A DNA stretch of 64,000 nt from Oscillospiraceae bacterium (GCA_910574635.1 CAJTCG010000002.1:124001-188000); one strand, 5' to 3'; positions 25,135-32,988 are shown, counted from the stretch's first letter. The notes: generated from the sequence alone by a model not told the origin. A program made the numbers and translations.

Positions 25135-25661
25135 GCGGAAACCTCCTTACAATGGTCTTTGGGATTGCGCTTCTCCAGGGCCCACCAGTAATCCATGCCC
25201 AGAAAATCGCGGCCGTAGGCATAGACAAACACATGACCGTCAGTTTCTCCGGCAAACACGCGGCCTTTCTTGCTGACGGGCCAGCTCCGGATACCCTTTA
25301 TGAAGTCTTTTGCGTCCTGGTCCGCCTCCTTTTGAGGGGCTCCCCACGCATCGGGGCCGAAGACATCAATCCAGTTACAGAAGACCATACGCTTTTCTTC
25401 GTGGGCACGGAAGATGAGCCACACGCGGGCTTCTCCCCCAGGGGATTCCCACCATCTGTGGCCGTCACCCTCCCCCGGAATTTCCGGCTCGCTGTCGTAA
25501 AAGTGAATGGAGAATTCCGTGACCTTGTAATGCCGGAACAGCCACGAAATAAAGCTGCTCGAGAGCTTGATTGGGCAGAATTTGCATCCTTGCTTTGTTT
25601 CGTCCAGTTCCTTGGCTATCTGGTCCGGGCGGATGCATCGCTGGCCGCTCATGTAGAACAT
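25128..25661 (-). CDS. Protein of unknown function, first gene of the AAA-CYTH/Pth2 operon
   Basis: 177 residues from ATG with AAAGGAG upstream. Two Cys (CKFCP near 26-30) follow an N-terminal helix; the rest is alpha/beta and rich in aromatic residues (HRWWESPGGEARVWLIFRAHEE, FVYAYGRDFLGMDYWWALEK). No domain is named. It heads the leftward operon 25661 to 22333, under the promoter at 25693-25721. Confidence 0.7.
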   Translation of the reverse strand: MFYMSGQRCIRPDQIAKELDETKQGCKFCPIKLSSSFISWLFRHYKVTEFSIHFYDSEPEIPGEGDGHRWWESPGGEARVWLIFRAHEEKRMVFCNWIDVFGPDAWGAPQKEADQDAKDFIKGIRSWPVSKKGRVFAGETDGHVFVYAYGRDFLGMDYWWALEKRNPKDHCKEVSAW

Positions 25662-25692
25662 GGCTTGCTCTCCTTTCTGTGTTTTGCTTTAT

Positions 25693-25721
25693 ATGGTATG
25701 CGAGGCAACGGATTCCGATTC
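25693..25721 (-). promoter_or_regulatory. Two-box promoter of the six-gene operon
   Basis: Minus strand GAAT, 16 nt, GCATACCAT; 31 nt before the ATG at 25661. Confidence 0.7.
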
Positions 25722-25735
25722 TGGCGGGGGGGTGT

Positions 25736-25789
25736 TTGTCAAAAGAAGAATGACTGGTCGCAGATGGGAAACCTCCTGATGCCCGATAC
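25736..25789 (+). repeat. Two-block intergenic repeat, copy 4
   Basis: TTGTCAAAAGAAGAAT ... GATGCCCGATAC on the plus strand, so reversed relative to the leftward promoter 14 nt away. Confidence 0.6.
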
Positions 25790-25796
25790 AGAAAGA

Positions 25797-25822
25797 ACCG
25801 CCGCCCTTTCGGGCAGCGGTTG
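25797..25822 (-). terminator. Terminator of the zinc-ribbon gene
   Basis: AACCGCTGCCC/GGGCGGCGGTT stem, then TTCTTTC on the minus strand. Confidence 0.7.
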
Positions 25823-25872
25823 GCGCTTGTGGCACAAAGCTGAGGCCTAGCCTTTCGGCCGGCGATATACAA

Positions 25873-26088
25873 TCAGTCGTATTCGTCATCGAAGGTGCAG
25901 GTCTGGACCTGTTCCGCTCCGCATTTCGAGCAGCGAACGATGTCCCACTCGCCGTCGCAGTACACCACGAAGTTAAAGTTGTGACGGCATTTATCCGGTG
26001 AAAACTCGTATTTCTCCCGGAGTGGATACTCTCGGTGCGCCTTCGCAAGGGCTTTTGCGTACTCCAATTCGCTATTTGCAATTGACAT
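25873..26088 (-). CDS. 71-residue zinc-ribbon-like protein
   Basis: From the ATG at 26088 (GGGAGG upstream); the longer frame has no start signal. A helical N-terminus (SELEYAKALAKAHREY) precedes a likely zinc ribbon built of C-x-H, then RCSKCGAEQVQTC. The acidic end is DDEYD. Such small ribbons often bind nucleic acid or protein partners. Function unknown. Its promoter region overlaps that of the divergent gene at 26215. Confidence 0.65.
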   Translation of the reverse strand: MSIANSELEYAKALAKAHREYPLREKYEFSPDKCRHNFNFVVYCDGEWDIVRCSKCGAEQVQTCTFDDEYD

Positions 26089-26154
26089 GTCTGAACCTCC
26101 CAAATGATTTTTCCCAATACTATGCAAATCTACAGAATCCAAACGCTCTAACTG

Positions 26155-26183
26155 TTGAAAAGCAGCAAATTATGTGGTATTCT
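26155..26183 (+). promoter_or_regulatory. Sigma-70-like promoter
   Basis: TTGAAA (26155-26160), 17 nt, TATTCT (26178-26183); 31 nt before the ATG at 26215. Confidence 0.5.
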
Positions 26184-26214
26184 TTTCCCGGTAATCCACA
26201 GAAAGGGCCCCATT

Positions 26215-26781
26215 ATGAAGAAGAAAAAAGTCAACCCCAATAAGAAACCGCTTGCATCTCCGGTTATTGACACGAAAAACTACGTTAACGAGATTTCGGA
26301 CCAGGTTACCCTCCTCGCCTGGGCGGAGGTCCTTGGCGCCACCGCCAACTTCCCCGATGTTACGCAGGAGTGGATATGGACCCTTTGGACCAAAGTCAAT
26401 CAGGCCGCCGGGACTATCCACTACCACGAGGACGTCGAGGAATGGATTCACAAGCTGGAGGAGTTCGCCGGAATCTATCTTCCGTACACGAAAGTGTTTT
26501 CCGCCGGAATACACACACAAGGCGACTTGAAGCGCTTTATTAGAAAGACAGAGAGAAACGCCCTGTCCTCCGCCTACGCCATCATCGCCCGTCCCATGAT
26601 GGAGAGGGAACTCCTTCAGCCACAGGATATCAAGAGGATTTTCCAGAAGGCGGACGCTCTAAATACAGAAATCGAAGAGAGGCGCATTATAGTCGAAGAT
26701 ATCCAGCAGATGCTATACGATGAGCTCAAGCTCCAGCTGGTCACAACTTCAACAGGTGTAAAGCTCGCAAAAATAGGATAA
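26215..26781 (+). CDS. Helical protein of unknown function
   Basis: 188 residues from ATG with GAAAGGG upstream. A Lys-rich N-terminus (MKKKKVNPNKKP) is followed by mostly amphipathic helices (VTLLAWAEVLGATANFPDV, EEWIHKLEEFAGIYL, IEERRIIVEDIQQMLYDEL). The second half could form a coiled coil. No motif or family is recognised. Single gene between its own promoter and terminator. Confidence 0.68.
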   Translation: MKKKKVNPNKKPLASPVIDTKNYVNEISDQVTLLAWAEVLGATANFPDVTQEWIWTLWTKVNQAAGTIHYHEDVEEWIHKLEEFAGIYLPYTKVFSAGIHTQGDLKRFIRKTERNALSSAYAIIARPMMERELLQPQDIKRIFQKADALNTEIEERRIIVEDIQQMLYDELKLQLVTTSTGVKLAKIG

Positions 26782-26787
26782 TGCAGA

Positions 26788-26808
26788 AGAGGAGGGAGGC
26801 CCTCCTCT
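26788..26808 (+). terminator. Terminator
   Basis: AGAGGAGGG/CCCTCCTCT with a three-base loop, then TTTCG. Confidence 0.7.
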
Positions 26809-26818
26809 TTTCGTTTCT

Positions 26819-26847
26819 GAATATGAATCTCTCTCCCTGCATACCAT
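26819..26847 (+). promoter_or_regulatory. Two-box promoter
   Basis: GAAT, 16 nt, GCATACCAT; 49 nt before the ATG at 26897. Confidence 0.65.
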
Positions 26848-26896
26848 GCAGGCAAATCAGCTTTGCTGGAGAAAACAATTTTAAGGAGAGACTTTC

Positions 26897-27634
26897 ATGA
26901 AAATTTATCTGAACCGCATCGACGGTATTGATGATGCCATCTGCACCATGTTCCTGTCCAAACGGCATCTCACCCGGAAGAAGGAGATGGAGATTCGTAA
27001 CGAGGTCCGCAAGCATTCCGTGTCCTTCTACGACGGGAAGACGCCCCTCGGGGCCATTGGGCCGTACTACTCCGAGAAGCTGGCTGCGTGGCTGCATAAG
27101 ACGCTGGAAATCGGCGTGGAACACATGACACTGCTGCGCTTCATTGACTTGAGTTGCTCCGTATACGGCCTGCACCGCGGAGGGCAGGATGATTTCGATG
27201 CCCACGCCATGCGTCTAAACAACCGCATCGTCCGGGCGTCCACACGGCTGGGCGAGTTCAAAAGTGGGGAGATGTCCGAGTGGTACCAGGGGCGAATCGT
27301 CCCCACAGATGTCGCTCTGGCTGTACTGGGAATCACTATGCCGGATGAGCTTACCTATGAAGGGAAGACGTATGTCAGAGCCGTGAATGGTTACATTCTC
27401 AAGGGTGAGGAGCATAACCACGATGCCATGCGTGGCCTGTACATGCTGAGCATCCCCTCTGATTTCATCTTCCGCATCCAGCTCGTAGAATATTCTCATG
27501 TCTACAAAATGCGAAACAAGTATGGGACTGCAGCCCCGGAACTGAAGTTGGCCATCGAAAATGTCACCGACCAGCTGGAAGCTGCCACTCAGGGCCTCGT
27601 TACCCGGGAGCTGCTGTTGGAAATCCCCAATTGA
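26897..27634 (+). CDS. Unknown protein with a faint ThyX-like pattern
   Basis: 245 residues from ATG with AAGGAGAG upstream. The order of elements (HxxxLRF helix, HAMRLNNRIVRASTRLGEF, then EYSHVYKMRNKYGTAAPELKLAIENV near the end) recalls flavin-dependent thymidylate synthase. The catalytic RHR-x7-S motif is not intact, so it would not be an active ThyX. This resemblance is weak. Otherwise it is an unrecognised alpha/beta protein, the only gene of its transcript. Confidence 0.55.
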   Translation: MKIYLNRIDGIDDAICTMFLSKRHLTRKKEMEIRNEVRKHSVSFYDGKTPLGAIGPYYSEKLAAWLHKTLEIGVEHMTLLRFIDLSCSVYGLHRGGQDDFDAHAMRLNNRIVRASTRLGEFKSGEMSEWYQGRIVPTDVALAVLGITMPDELTYEGKTYVRAVNGYILKGEEHNHDAMRGLYMLSIPSDFIFRIQLVEYSHVYKMRNKYGTAAPELKLAIENVTDQLEAATQGLVTRELLLEIPN

Positions 27635-27716
27635 CTAGGTGTAATGCATAATGGTAGATATCAAGAACCCCTCATCTTGCTGGCTCGATGACAAATGATA
27701 AAATAACTGCTTTTGC

Positions 27717-27740
27717 CGCCCTCTCACTATGAGAGGGCGG
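27717..27740 (+). terminator. Terminator
   Basis: CCGCCCTCTC/GAGAGGGCGG, then TGCTTTTC. Confidence 0.75.
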
Positions 27741-27757
27741 TGCTTTTCTGCCTCCCA

Positions 27758-27786
27758 GAATTGTTTTAAATAGGTTCGCATACCAT
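27758..27786 (+). promoter_or_regulatory. Two-box promoter of the flotillin gene
   Basis: GAAT, 16 nt, GCATACCAT; about 50 nt before the start. Confidence 0.65.
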
Positions 27787-27838
27787 AAACTTACATTGCG
27801 AAACCCAAAACAATTTTAGGAGGTTCAAAATACAGATT

Positions 27839-29332
27839 TTGCAGTATCTCAAGTTCGCACCTTTCGCCATCGTAGGCATACTTTTGCTTATCCTGATTCT
27901 CTCCGGCTATGTGAAGGCGCCGCCTGATGTGGCCTACATCATCTCCGGCTTCCGCAAAACTCGGGTCCTGGTGGGCAAAGCCGGCATTCGCATCCCGTTC
28001 CTGGAGCGGATGGATAAGCTGTCCCTGCGGATGATTTCCGTGGATGTCAAAACCACAGACTTCGTTCCCAACAGCGAGTACATCAACGTCAAAGTCGATG
28101 CCACCGTCAAAATCCGGGTCGGCCGGGAAGACGAGCTCATGCAGCTTGCCATGGCCAACTTCCTCAACGCCAAGGAGGAACAGATTGTCGATAAGGTCCA
28201 GGATACCCTTGAGGGCAACATGCGTGAAATCATCGGCCAGATGAAGCTGTCCGAGATGGTCACCGACCGCAAGGCCTTCGGCGAGAAGGTTCAGGAAAAC
28301 GCTCTGCCCGACTTGCGGAAGATGGGCCTGGAGCTGATTTCCTTCAACGTCCAGTCCTTCTCTGACCAGAACGGCGTCATTGATGACCTAGGCATCGACA
28401 ACGTATCCCGCATCAAGAAGGACGCCGCCATTGCCAAGGCGGAGGCTGACAGGGACGTCGCCATCAGACAGGCCGAGACCGATAGAGAGGCCAACGACGC
28501 CAAGATGGAATCCGAAGTGCAGATTGCGCAGAAGCAGAATGAGCTGGCCATCAAGAAGGCTGAGCTGAAAAAGGCCGCCGACATCAAGCAGGCTGAGGCT
28601 GGCGCCGCCTACAAAATTCAGGAGAAAGAGCAGGCCAAGGCCCTTGAGACGGCAGATGTAAACGCCCAGATTGCCCGGGCTGAGAGAGAGGCTGAATTGA
28701 AAGAAAAGCAGGTTCTCGTCACCAAGCAGGCTCTGGATGCCGAAGTTCGGGCCCAGGCGGATGCGGAGCGCTACCGTCAGGAGCAGGAGGCTCAAGCCGA
28801 GTTGTTCCGCCGGCAGAAAGAAGCTGAGGCTCGTCGCTATGAGCAGGAACAGGAAGCCGCTGCCAAGATGAGGGCCGCTGAAGCCTCCAAATACGCTAAG
28901 GAACAGGAGGCCGCCGGTATCGCCGCCGTCGGTAAAGCGGAAGCCGAGGCCATCCAGGCTCGGTCCCTGGCAGAGGCTCAGGGCATCGACAAGAAGGCCG
29001 AGGCTATGCAGAAGTATGGCGAGGCGGCCGTTGTTGAGATGGTCATGAAGGCCCTACCCGAGATTGCCAAGAACGTCGCCGAACCCCTGTCCAGAGTGGA
29101 CAAAATCACCATGTACGGCGAGGGTAACAGTGCCAGGCTGCTCTCTGATATCGTCAATGGTACCACGCAGGTTACCGAGGGTATTTCCGCTGGTATGGGC
29201 ATCGACGTCAAGGCCCTGCTGGCAGGACTGGTTGGCGGCAAGCTGGCTGCGCCTAAGGTCGTGGTCCAGCAGGAGGCGCCTCTGTCCGTGGCCCCCGCCG
29301 AAGATGGCGGTGAAGAGTCAGTCGAAGAGTAA
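27839..29332 (+). CDS. floT: Flotillin-like SPFH/band 7 protein
   Basis: About 497 residues. One N-terminal membrane segment (5-24), the SPFH domain (25-190: PPDVAYIISGFRKTRVLVGKAGIRIPFLERMDKLSLR), a long Ala/Glu/Lys coiled coil (190-400: AEADRDVAIRQAETDREAND, REAELKEKQVLVTKQALDAEVRAQA) and a Gly/Ala-rich end. This is the standard FloT/YuaG layout and length. Flotillins organise membrane microdomains; one on a mobile element could affect host membrane fluidity, secretion or phage resistance. Start is uncertain: TTG at 27839 is 15 nt from AGGAGG (27818-27823), while in-frame ATT (27836) or ATA (27830) are better spaced. Confidence 0.9.
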   Translation: MQYLKFAPFAIVGILLLILILSGYVKAPPDVAYIISGFRKTRVLVGKAGIRIPFLERMDKLSLRMISVDVKTTDFVPNSEYINVKVDATVKIRVGREDELMQLAMANFLNAKEEQIVDKVQDTLEGNMREIIGQMKLSEMVTDRKAFGEKVQENALPDLRKMGLELISFNVQSFSDQNGVIDDLGIDNVSRIKKDAAIAKAEADRDVAIRQAETDREANDAKMESEVQIAQKQNELAIKKAELKKAADIKQAEAGAAYKIQEKEQAKALETADVNAQIARAEREAELKEKQVLVTKQALDAEVRAQADAERYRQEQEAQAELFRRQKEAEARRYEQEQEAAAKMRAAEASKYAKEQEAAGIAAVGKAEAEAIQARSLAEAQGIDKKAEAMQKYGEAAVVEMVMKALPEIAKNVAEPLSRVDKITMYGEGNSARLLSDIVNGTTQVTEGISAGMGIDVKALLAGLVGGKLAAPKVVVQQEAPLSVAPAEDGGEESVEE

Positions 29333-29356
29333 ACTCCTTCCCAATAGACAAACAAG

Positions 29357-29382
29357 CACCCTGGGCCAGTTGGTCCAGGGTG
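29357..29382 (+). terminator. Terminator of the flotillin gene
   Basis: CACCCTGG/CCAGGGTG with an inner stem, then TTCTCTTTC. Confidence 0.65.
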
Positions 29383-29396
29383 TTCTCTTTCGCCCG

Positions 29397-29425
29397 AAAT
29401 CGTTTCTTTATGGAAAGCATACAAT
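29397..29425 (+). promoter_or_regulatory. Two-box promoter
   Basis: AAAT, 16 nt, GCATACAAT; 34 nt before the ATG at 29460. Confidence 0.65.
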
Positions 29426-29459
29426 AGCAACAAACTAAGTTGGAAGGAGTCATGCACAA

Positions 29460-29825
29460 ATGCTAAAATCCGCATACTTATACTGCGGCAGTATATACAA
29501 TGCACGGGACCAAATTGTCGATACCCCCAGCATCCTCATAGACGGGGAGAACGACATCTTCCTCGGATGGGGAAACACAGAGGCCATGTACGCAAAAATG
29601 AAAGCCAGCAACGCTCTCTTCACCGCTCTTGGGGTGGAGACCCCGCTAACCGTGGTGGATTTGTCGCCGCTGCCCAAAGACGTGGCCTGCTACATCATCC
29701 GTCGAATGATGGAATACACGGCCTCCGGGTTCGTCCGGCGGTTCCTTGAGCATCAGGACGACCCCAATGCTCTGGAATGGCTGGCCGCCGAGATGCAGAG
29801 GGTTCCGATTGCTTTGGAACAATGA
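29460..29825 (+). CDS. Unknown protein upstream of ung
   Basis: 121 residues from ATG with GGAAGGAG upstream. Alpha/beta: YLYCGSIYNARDQIVDTPSILIDGENDIFLGW, then helices with IIRRMMEYTASGFVRRFLEH. No domain is recognised. It precedes the uracil-DNA glycosylase gene by 49 nt with no terminator between, so the two are probably one transcript. Confidence 0.68.
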   Translation: MLKSAYLYCGSIYNARDQIVDTPSILIDGENDIFLGWGNTEAMYAKMKASNALFTALGVETPLTVVDLSPLPKDVACYIIRRMMEYTASGFVRRFLEHQDDPNALEWLAAEMQRVPIALEQ

Positions 29826-29874
29826 GTTGCATCCGCAGCAAAAACCAGATAGAATTATTTTGAGGTGATTTTTC

Positions 29875-30552
29875 GTGAAGTGGAATGACATTTTATCAGA
29901 GAGCGACCGCAAACTGGCAATCCAGTTGTCCAAGCGGGCTGCGGAAGAGCAGGCCCAAGGTAAACAAATTTTCCCACCGCAAAACCTCATCTTTCAGGCT
30001 CTGGAGGCCACACCGCCGGATAAGGTCAAGGTGGTCATTGTCGGCCAGGACCCTTACCACGGCCCATGCCAGGCGAATGGCCTCGCGTTCAGCGTCGGCC
30101 CCGGCGTCACCCCGCCGCCGTCTCTGAAGAACATTTTCAGAGAGATGAACAGCGATTTAGGTCTGCCCATCCCACAATCTGGGGACCTGAGTCCCTGGGC
30201 AAAGCAAGGCGTTCTCCTTCTGAACACCGTGTTGACCGTAGAGCAGGGAAAGCCCAACAGCCACAAAGACTGGGGTTGGCAAGATTTTACTCTGGCCGTT
30301 TTTCGTGCCTGCGTGAATCTGCCGCAGCCCATCGTATTCATCCTTTGGGGCGGACAGGCAAGGGCCTTTACCGCTGGGTTGCAGTTGTCCGGCCAGCCCA
30401 ATAAAGCCTGCGTTTTCAGCAGCCATCCCAGCCCGCTCGGAGCAGGGAAGGGAAGCGTAGCTGTCCCTGCATTTATCGGTTCAAGGCCGTTCAGTGCTAC
30501 AAATAGGCTCCTCCGAGCCATGGGCGCAGAGGAAATTGACTGGAAGTTGTAA
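29875..30552 (+). CDS. ung: Uracil-DNA glycosylase (family 1)
   Basis: 225 residues from GTG with TGAGGTGA upstream, the normal length. Contains the catalytic GQDPYH (57-62, Asp 59 activates water), LLLNTVLTVEQGKPNSHKDWGW, IVFILWGGQARA and the HPSPL DNA-groove loop near 184. It removes uracil from DNA to start base excision repair. Hosts usually have a chromosomal copy, so an extra one on an accessory element may protect element DNA during transfer or replication. Confidence 0.96.
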   Translation: MKWNDILSESDRKLAIQLSKRAAEEQAQGKQIFPPQNLIFQALEATPPDKVKVVIVGQDPYHGPCQANGLAFSVGPGVTPPPSLKNIFREMNSDLGLPIPQSGDLSPWAKQGVLLLNTVLTVEQGKPNSHKDWGWQDFTLAVFRACVNLPQPIVFILWGGQARAFTAGLQLSGQPNKACVFSSHPSPLGAGKGSVAVPAFIGSRPFSATNRLLRAMGAEEIDWKL

Positions 30553-30555
30553 CTA

Positions 30556-30584
30556 TAATCAGCATTTAACATACTGCATAGCAT
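30556..30584 (+). promoter_or_regulatory. Two-box promoter
   Basis: TAAT, 16 nt, GCATAGCAT; starts 3 nt after the ung stop. Confidence 0.55.
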
Positions 30585-30626
30585 GAGGCAACCTCATTGA
30601 GGAATATTTATATTGGAGGAAGCCAC

Positions 30627-31166
30627 ATGAACATCTACTCTATCGGGGACGTGATACCTCAACTGAAAACTGGCAGCACCCTGGTCCAAATGGCCTTCGA
30701 CGGCAGTCTTTGGGAACTCCGGATTGGTTTCCCCGCCATTACACAGGAGGAAATCAACGAACTCCAAATCGGCGATGTAAACATGGCAATCGCAAACATC
30801 AAGGAAACTTTATTCTGCCTATTCAGTATTGGGCGAATCCCTTGGTGTGATGCGCCATATGAGCCCCGCCTGCTGAATACTCCGCTGGAGTATCCCACAG
30901 AGTACGCCGAAGGAACCGGCGCACCTCTGCTCATTCTCACCGTGGACTCTGCAACAGGTGTCCTGAAGGGGATGCGAATGGTGAGCATTGGGCATAAGCT
31001 GACGCAGCGTCTGCACTCTATCTGCGCGAAGTTGAACGAGAAGCGGCCCCTGGATGTAGGCTCTTATGACCGCAGGGTCGATGAAATCTACGCCCAGTAT
31101 CCGTCCTGTCTCGATTTACTTCACCAGGTTCAACCGGCAGATATGGCACAACTTACCAGTGGCTGA
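30627..31166 (+). CDS. Protein of unknown function
   Basis: 179 residues from the ATG at 30627 (GGAGGAAG upstream); an in-frame ATG at 30597 has no ribosome site. Beta-rich first half (GSTLVQMAFDGSLWELRIGFPAI; INELQIGDVNMAIANIKETLFCLFSIG), then a segment LLILTVDSATGVLKGMRMVSIG and a helical end. No family is recognised. Confidence 0.68.
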   Translation: MNIYSIGDVIPQLKTGSTLVQMAFDGSLWELRIGFPAITQEEINELQIGDVNMAIANIKETLFCLFSIGRIPWCDAPYEPRLLNTPLEYPTEYAEGTGAPLLILTVDSATGVLKGMRMVSIGHKLTQRLHSICAKLNEKRPLDVGSYDRRVDEIYAQYPSCLDLLHQVQPADMAQLTSG

Positions 31167-31173
31167 ACAATAA

Positions 31174-31209
31174 GCCTCCCCACCTTGGCAGTCACCAGGG
31201 TGGGGAGGC
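31174..31209. terminator. Bidirectional terminator
   Basis: GCCTCCCCACC/GGGTGGGGAGGC with a 13-base loop; CATTTTATT follows on the plus strand. Confidence 0.7.
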
Positions 31210-31213
31210 CATT

Positions 31214-31486
31214 TTATTCATTGGGAGGGTTCTGAAGCTTCTCCTCGCACCATTCCTCAAAGAGCTCCTCCTTTTTCAGGTAATCCTCAATATCCTGGGA
31301 AATACCTTCATCTCCAACAAAATGAGCAATCCAGCCGTTAATATGCAAGTCTAAGGAACTTTTGTCAAGCTTTGTCTCCCCGAGGGTAACCCCCACCAAA
31401 AACTCCCGGTCCAAATACTCATCAACAGAAATAAAAATATTGAGCATATACTCATGACCATTTATTTTTTTGCATTCGGGGTACAT
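31214..31486 (-). CDS. Small acidic protein
   Basis: 90 residues. Start uncertain: the ATG at 31486 lacks a clear ribosome site and overlaps the preceding 42-codon gene by 25 nt, so coupled translation is likely; ATG at 31447 is an alternative. Beta strands (HEYMLNIFISVDEYLDREFLVGVTLGE) are followed by an acidic helical end (DIEDYLKKEELFEEWCEEK). No family is recognised. Confidence 0.55.
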   Translation of the reverse strand: MYPECKKINGHEYMLNIFISVDEYLDREFLVGVTLGETKLDKSSLDLHINGWIAHFVGDEGISQDIEDYLKKEELFEEWCEEKLQNPPNE

Positions 31487-31590
31487 TCCGCATAGACAAC
31501 AACCTTCCTCCCATTAAATTGGGCGGGGGGAAGGGTGTACTGCCTGACGTAAATATCATCCTCGATTTGGGAAAATAGCGGATTTTGCAT
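31462..31590 (-). CDS. 42-residue small protein
   Basis: ATG with GAGGAGG at good distance. Product MQNPLFSQIEDDIYVRQYTL... ending AECTPNAKK. It overlaps the frameshifted gene upstream and the 90-residue gene downstream in different frames, forming a compact run. The strong ribosome site is the main support; no function can be given. Confidence 0.5.
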   Translation of the reverse strand: MQNPLFSQIEDDIYVRQYTLPPAQFNGRKVVVYAECTPNAKK

Positions 31591-31986
31591 ACATCCTCCT
31601 CACTTGTTCAAAACACAATTTCTCTTTGACGGTATTGGCCCTCGAAAGACTTTTCCCATCTTCAATTTCCTTAATGAAAGCCACTGTGCGTTTGTCAAGG
31701 GGCCTCCCAGGAAAAACCTTGGCCACACAGGAATATACCCACCACTTTGCATAATCAGCCAATTCATGCAATCAAAATGATACTCCGGAGGGCACATATC
31801 AAAAAGCTCATCACGGGAACAACCAAGACGCTCCATGGCCTTTGCGATAAGAAATTCCTGGTGAGATGGATGTGCGTAATACACTGTCCCGTCAACAGAA
31901 ATCATAACTTCCAGGTCTGGATGGTACGGAAGCATCTTGAACCGCTCAATTGAAAATGGTAACGCATAAATTTCGTCTTCTGTCAT
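31556..31986 (-). pseudogene. Unknown gene with an apparent -1 frameshift near 31765
   Basis: From ATG 31986 (GGGAGAG upstream) the frame encodes MTEDEIYALPFSIERFKML...DELFDMCPPEYHFDCM. After that the zero frame gives an implausible product ending at 31600. The -1 frame gives HELADYAKWWVYSCVAKVFPGRPLDKRTVAFIKEIEDG and stops at 31556, which reads like a real protein end. A one-base deletion (mutation or assembly error) is the simplest cause; no classic slippery heptamer is present. The intact product would be about 142 residues, function unknown. Confidence 0.55.
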
Positions 31987-32004
31987 TTTAACTCTCCCAT
32001 CTTC

Positions 32005-32033
32005 AGTGTACCTCATGTCTTCTGAATTTGCAA
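32005..32033 (-). promoter_or_regulatory. Sigma-70-like promoter
   Basis: Minus strand TTGCAA (32028-32033), 17 nt, TACACT (32005-32010). Confidence 0.4.
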
Positions 32034-32080
32034 GAGAATGATGGGCAAGGGCAGCAAAGCCACCCTTGCCCCGAAAGACA

Positions 32081-32887
32081 TTAGCCCTCTTCGATACCAA
32101 AGTGCTCATCAAAAACGAGGTTCCACGCAGCCTTTCCGCTGACACCACACTTCGGGCAGCTCCAGGTAGCCACGGCACCGTCGTCCTGGATATCGCGGTC
32201 CCCGTTCCACTCAAGTTCTCCGCCGCAGATGGGGCAGAAATCCTCCTGCTGCCCCTCATCAGATTCTGCCACGGCAATAGTCTGCGAGGCGGAGGCGGCT
32301 GCCTGCAAACACGCCTCAAGCCCATCCACCACGGAGATGATGTGGTATTTGAGGACGAAGAACAGGTTGGAATCCTCCGGCCACTGGTCCTTCGCTTGCC
32401 GAAGCAGGGGCAGAACATAGCCCCGGGTCTCATCGATGTATTCCTGCGTCTTCGCCAGCGTGAAAACGCCCGCCATAGTAGACACGTTGTTGCAGCGGTC
32501 GAACAGCTTGGCGATGGCCGCGATGCGATTCTCGCCGATTTGCCGGTAGTAAGGCTCCAGAGGCTCACCTTTTACACGGGTCAGGAGCCGAACCGCCTCC
32601 CTCGTCTTTTCAGACACCGGCAGAGCATCAGGGCGGACATCGCAGTCCTCGCAGACATCATGCAGCAGCAGCGTTGCGATAATCGCATCCTCCCTGACCC
32701 CGAGGGCAATGGCGTGGTTCGCCATGGTCAGCGGATGGACGATGTACGGCTCGCCGCTCTTCCTCATCTGCCCCTTATGTTTCGCCCGGGCAAACGCCAG
32801 AGCGCCGATAGTATCATGCCACTGCTGGCCCGCCGCGAAGCCCTTGAGATACGTATACATCTTTTCCTCGTTGAATTTTGCCGACAT
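32081..32887 (-). CDS. RelA/SpoT-type HD phosphohydrolase with a C-terminal zinc ribbon
   Basis: 268 residues from ATG with AAGGAGGAA upstream. Residues 25-150 match the HD domain of (p)ppGpp hydrolases: AFARAKHKGQMRKSGEPYIVHPLTMANHAIALG, ATLLLHDVCEDC and later KLFDRCNN. No synthetase or TGS domain is present, so it resembles small alarmone hydrolases (MESH1-like). Residues about 218-258 add a zinc ribbon (CPICGGELEW ... CPKCG), unusual for that group. If active it would lower (p)ppGpp and blunt the stringent response, but other nucleotides are possible substrates. It has its own two-box promoter. Confidence 0.82.
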   Translation of the reverse strand: MSAKFNEEKMYTYLKGFAAGQQWHDTIGALAFARAKHKGQMRKSGEPYIVHPLTMANHAIALGVREDAIIATLLLHDVCEDCDVRPDALPVSEKTREAVRLLTRVKGEPLEPYYRQIGENRIAAIAKLFDRCNNVSTMAGVFTLAKTQEYIDETRGYVLPLLRQAKDQWPEDSNLFFVLKYHIISVVDGLEACLQAAASASQTIAVAESDEGQQEDFCPICGGELEWNGDRDIQDDGAVATWSCPKCGVSGKAAWNLVFDEHFGIEEG

Positions 32888-32917
32888 TTTACGTTCCTCC
32901 TTATCCGAATTTATTTG

Positions 32918-32946
32918 ATGATATGCACACCCCGGGAAATTGATTC
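32918..32946 (-). promoter_or_regulatory. Two-box promoter of the HD-hydrolase gene
   Basis: Minus strand GAAT, 16 nt, GCATATCAT; 30 nt before the ATG at 32887. It overlaps the end of the upstream operon's terminator region. Confidence 0.65.
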
Positions 32947-32958
32947 AGGAAAAGAGGA

Positions 32959-32982
32959 GGCCGTCCCGTATGGGGACGGCCT
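32959..32982 (-). terminator. Terminator of the five-gene leftward operon
   Basis: AGGCCGTCCC/GGGACGGCCT with a four-base loop; the minus strand continues CCTCTTTTCC. Confidence 0.7.
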
Positions 32983-32988
32983 TGTTTC

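Noticed and set aside
31750..31780. Programmed -1 frameshifting
   Set aside because: No X-XXY-YYZ heptamer in the right frame and no obvious pseudoknot.
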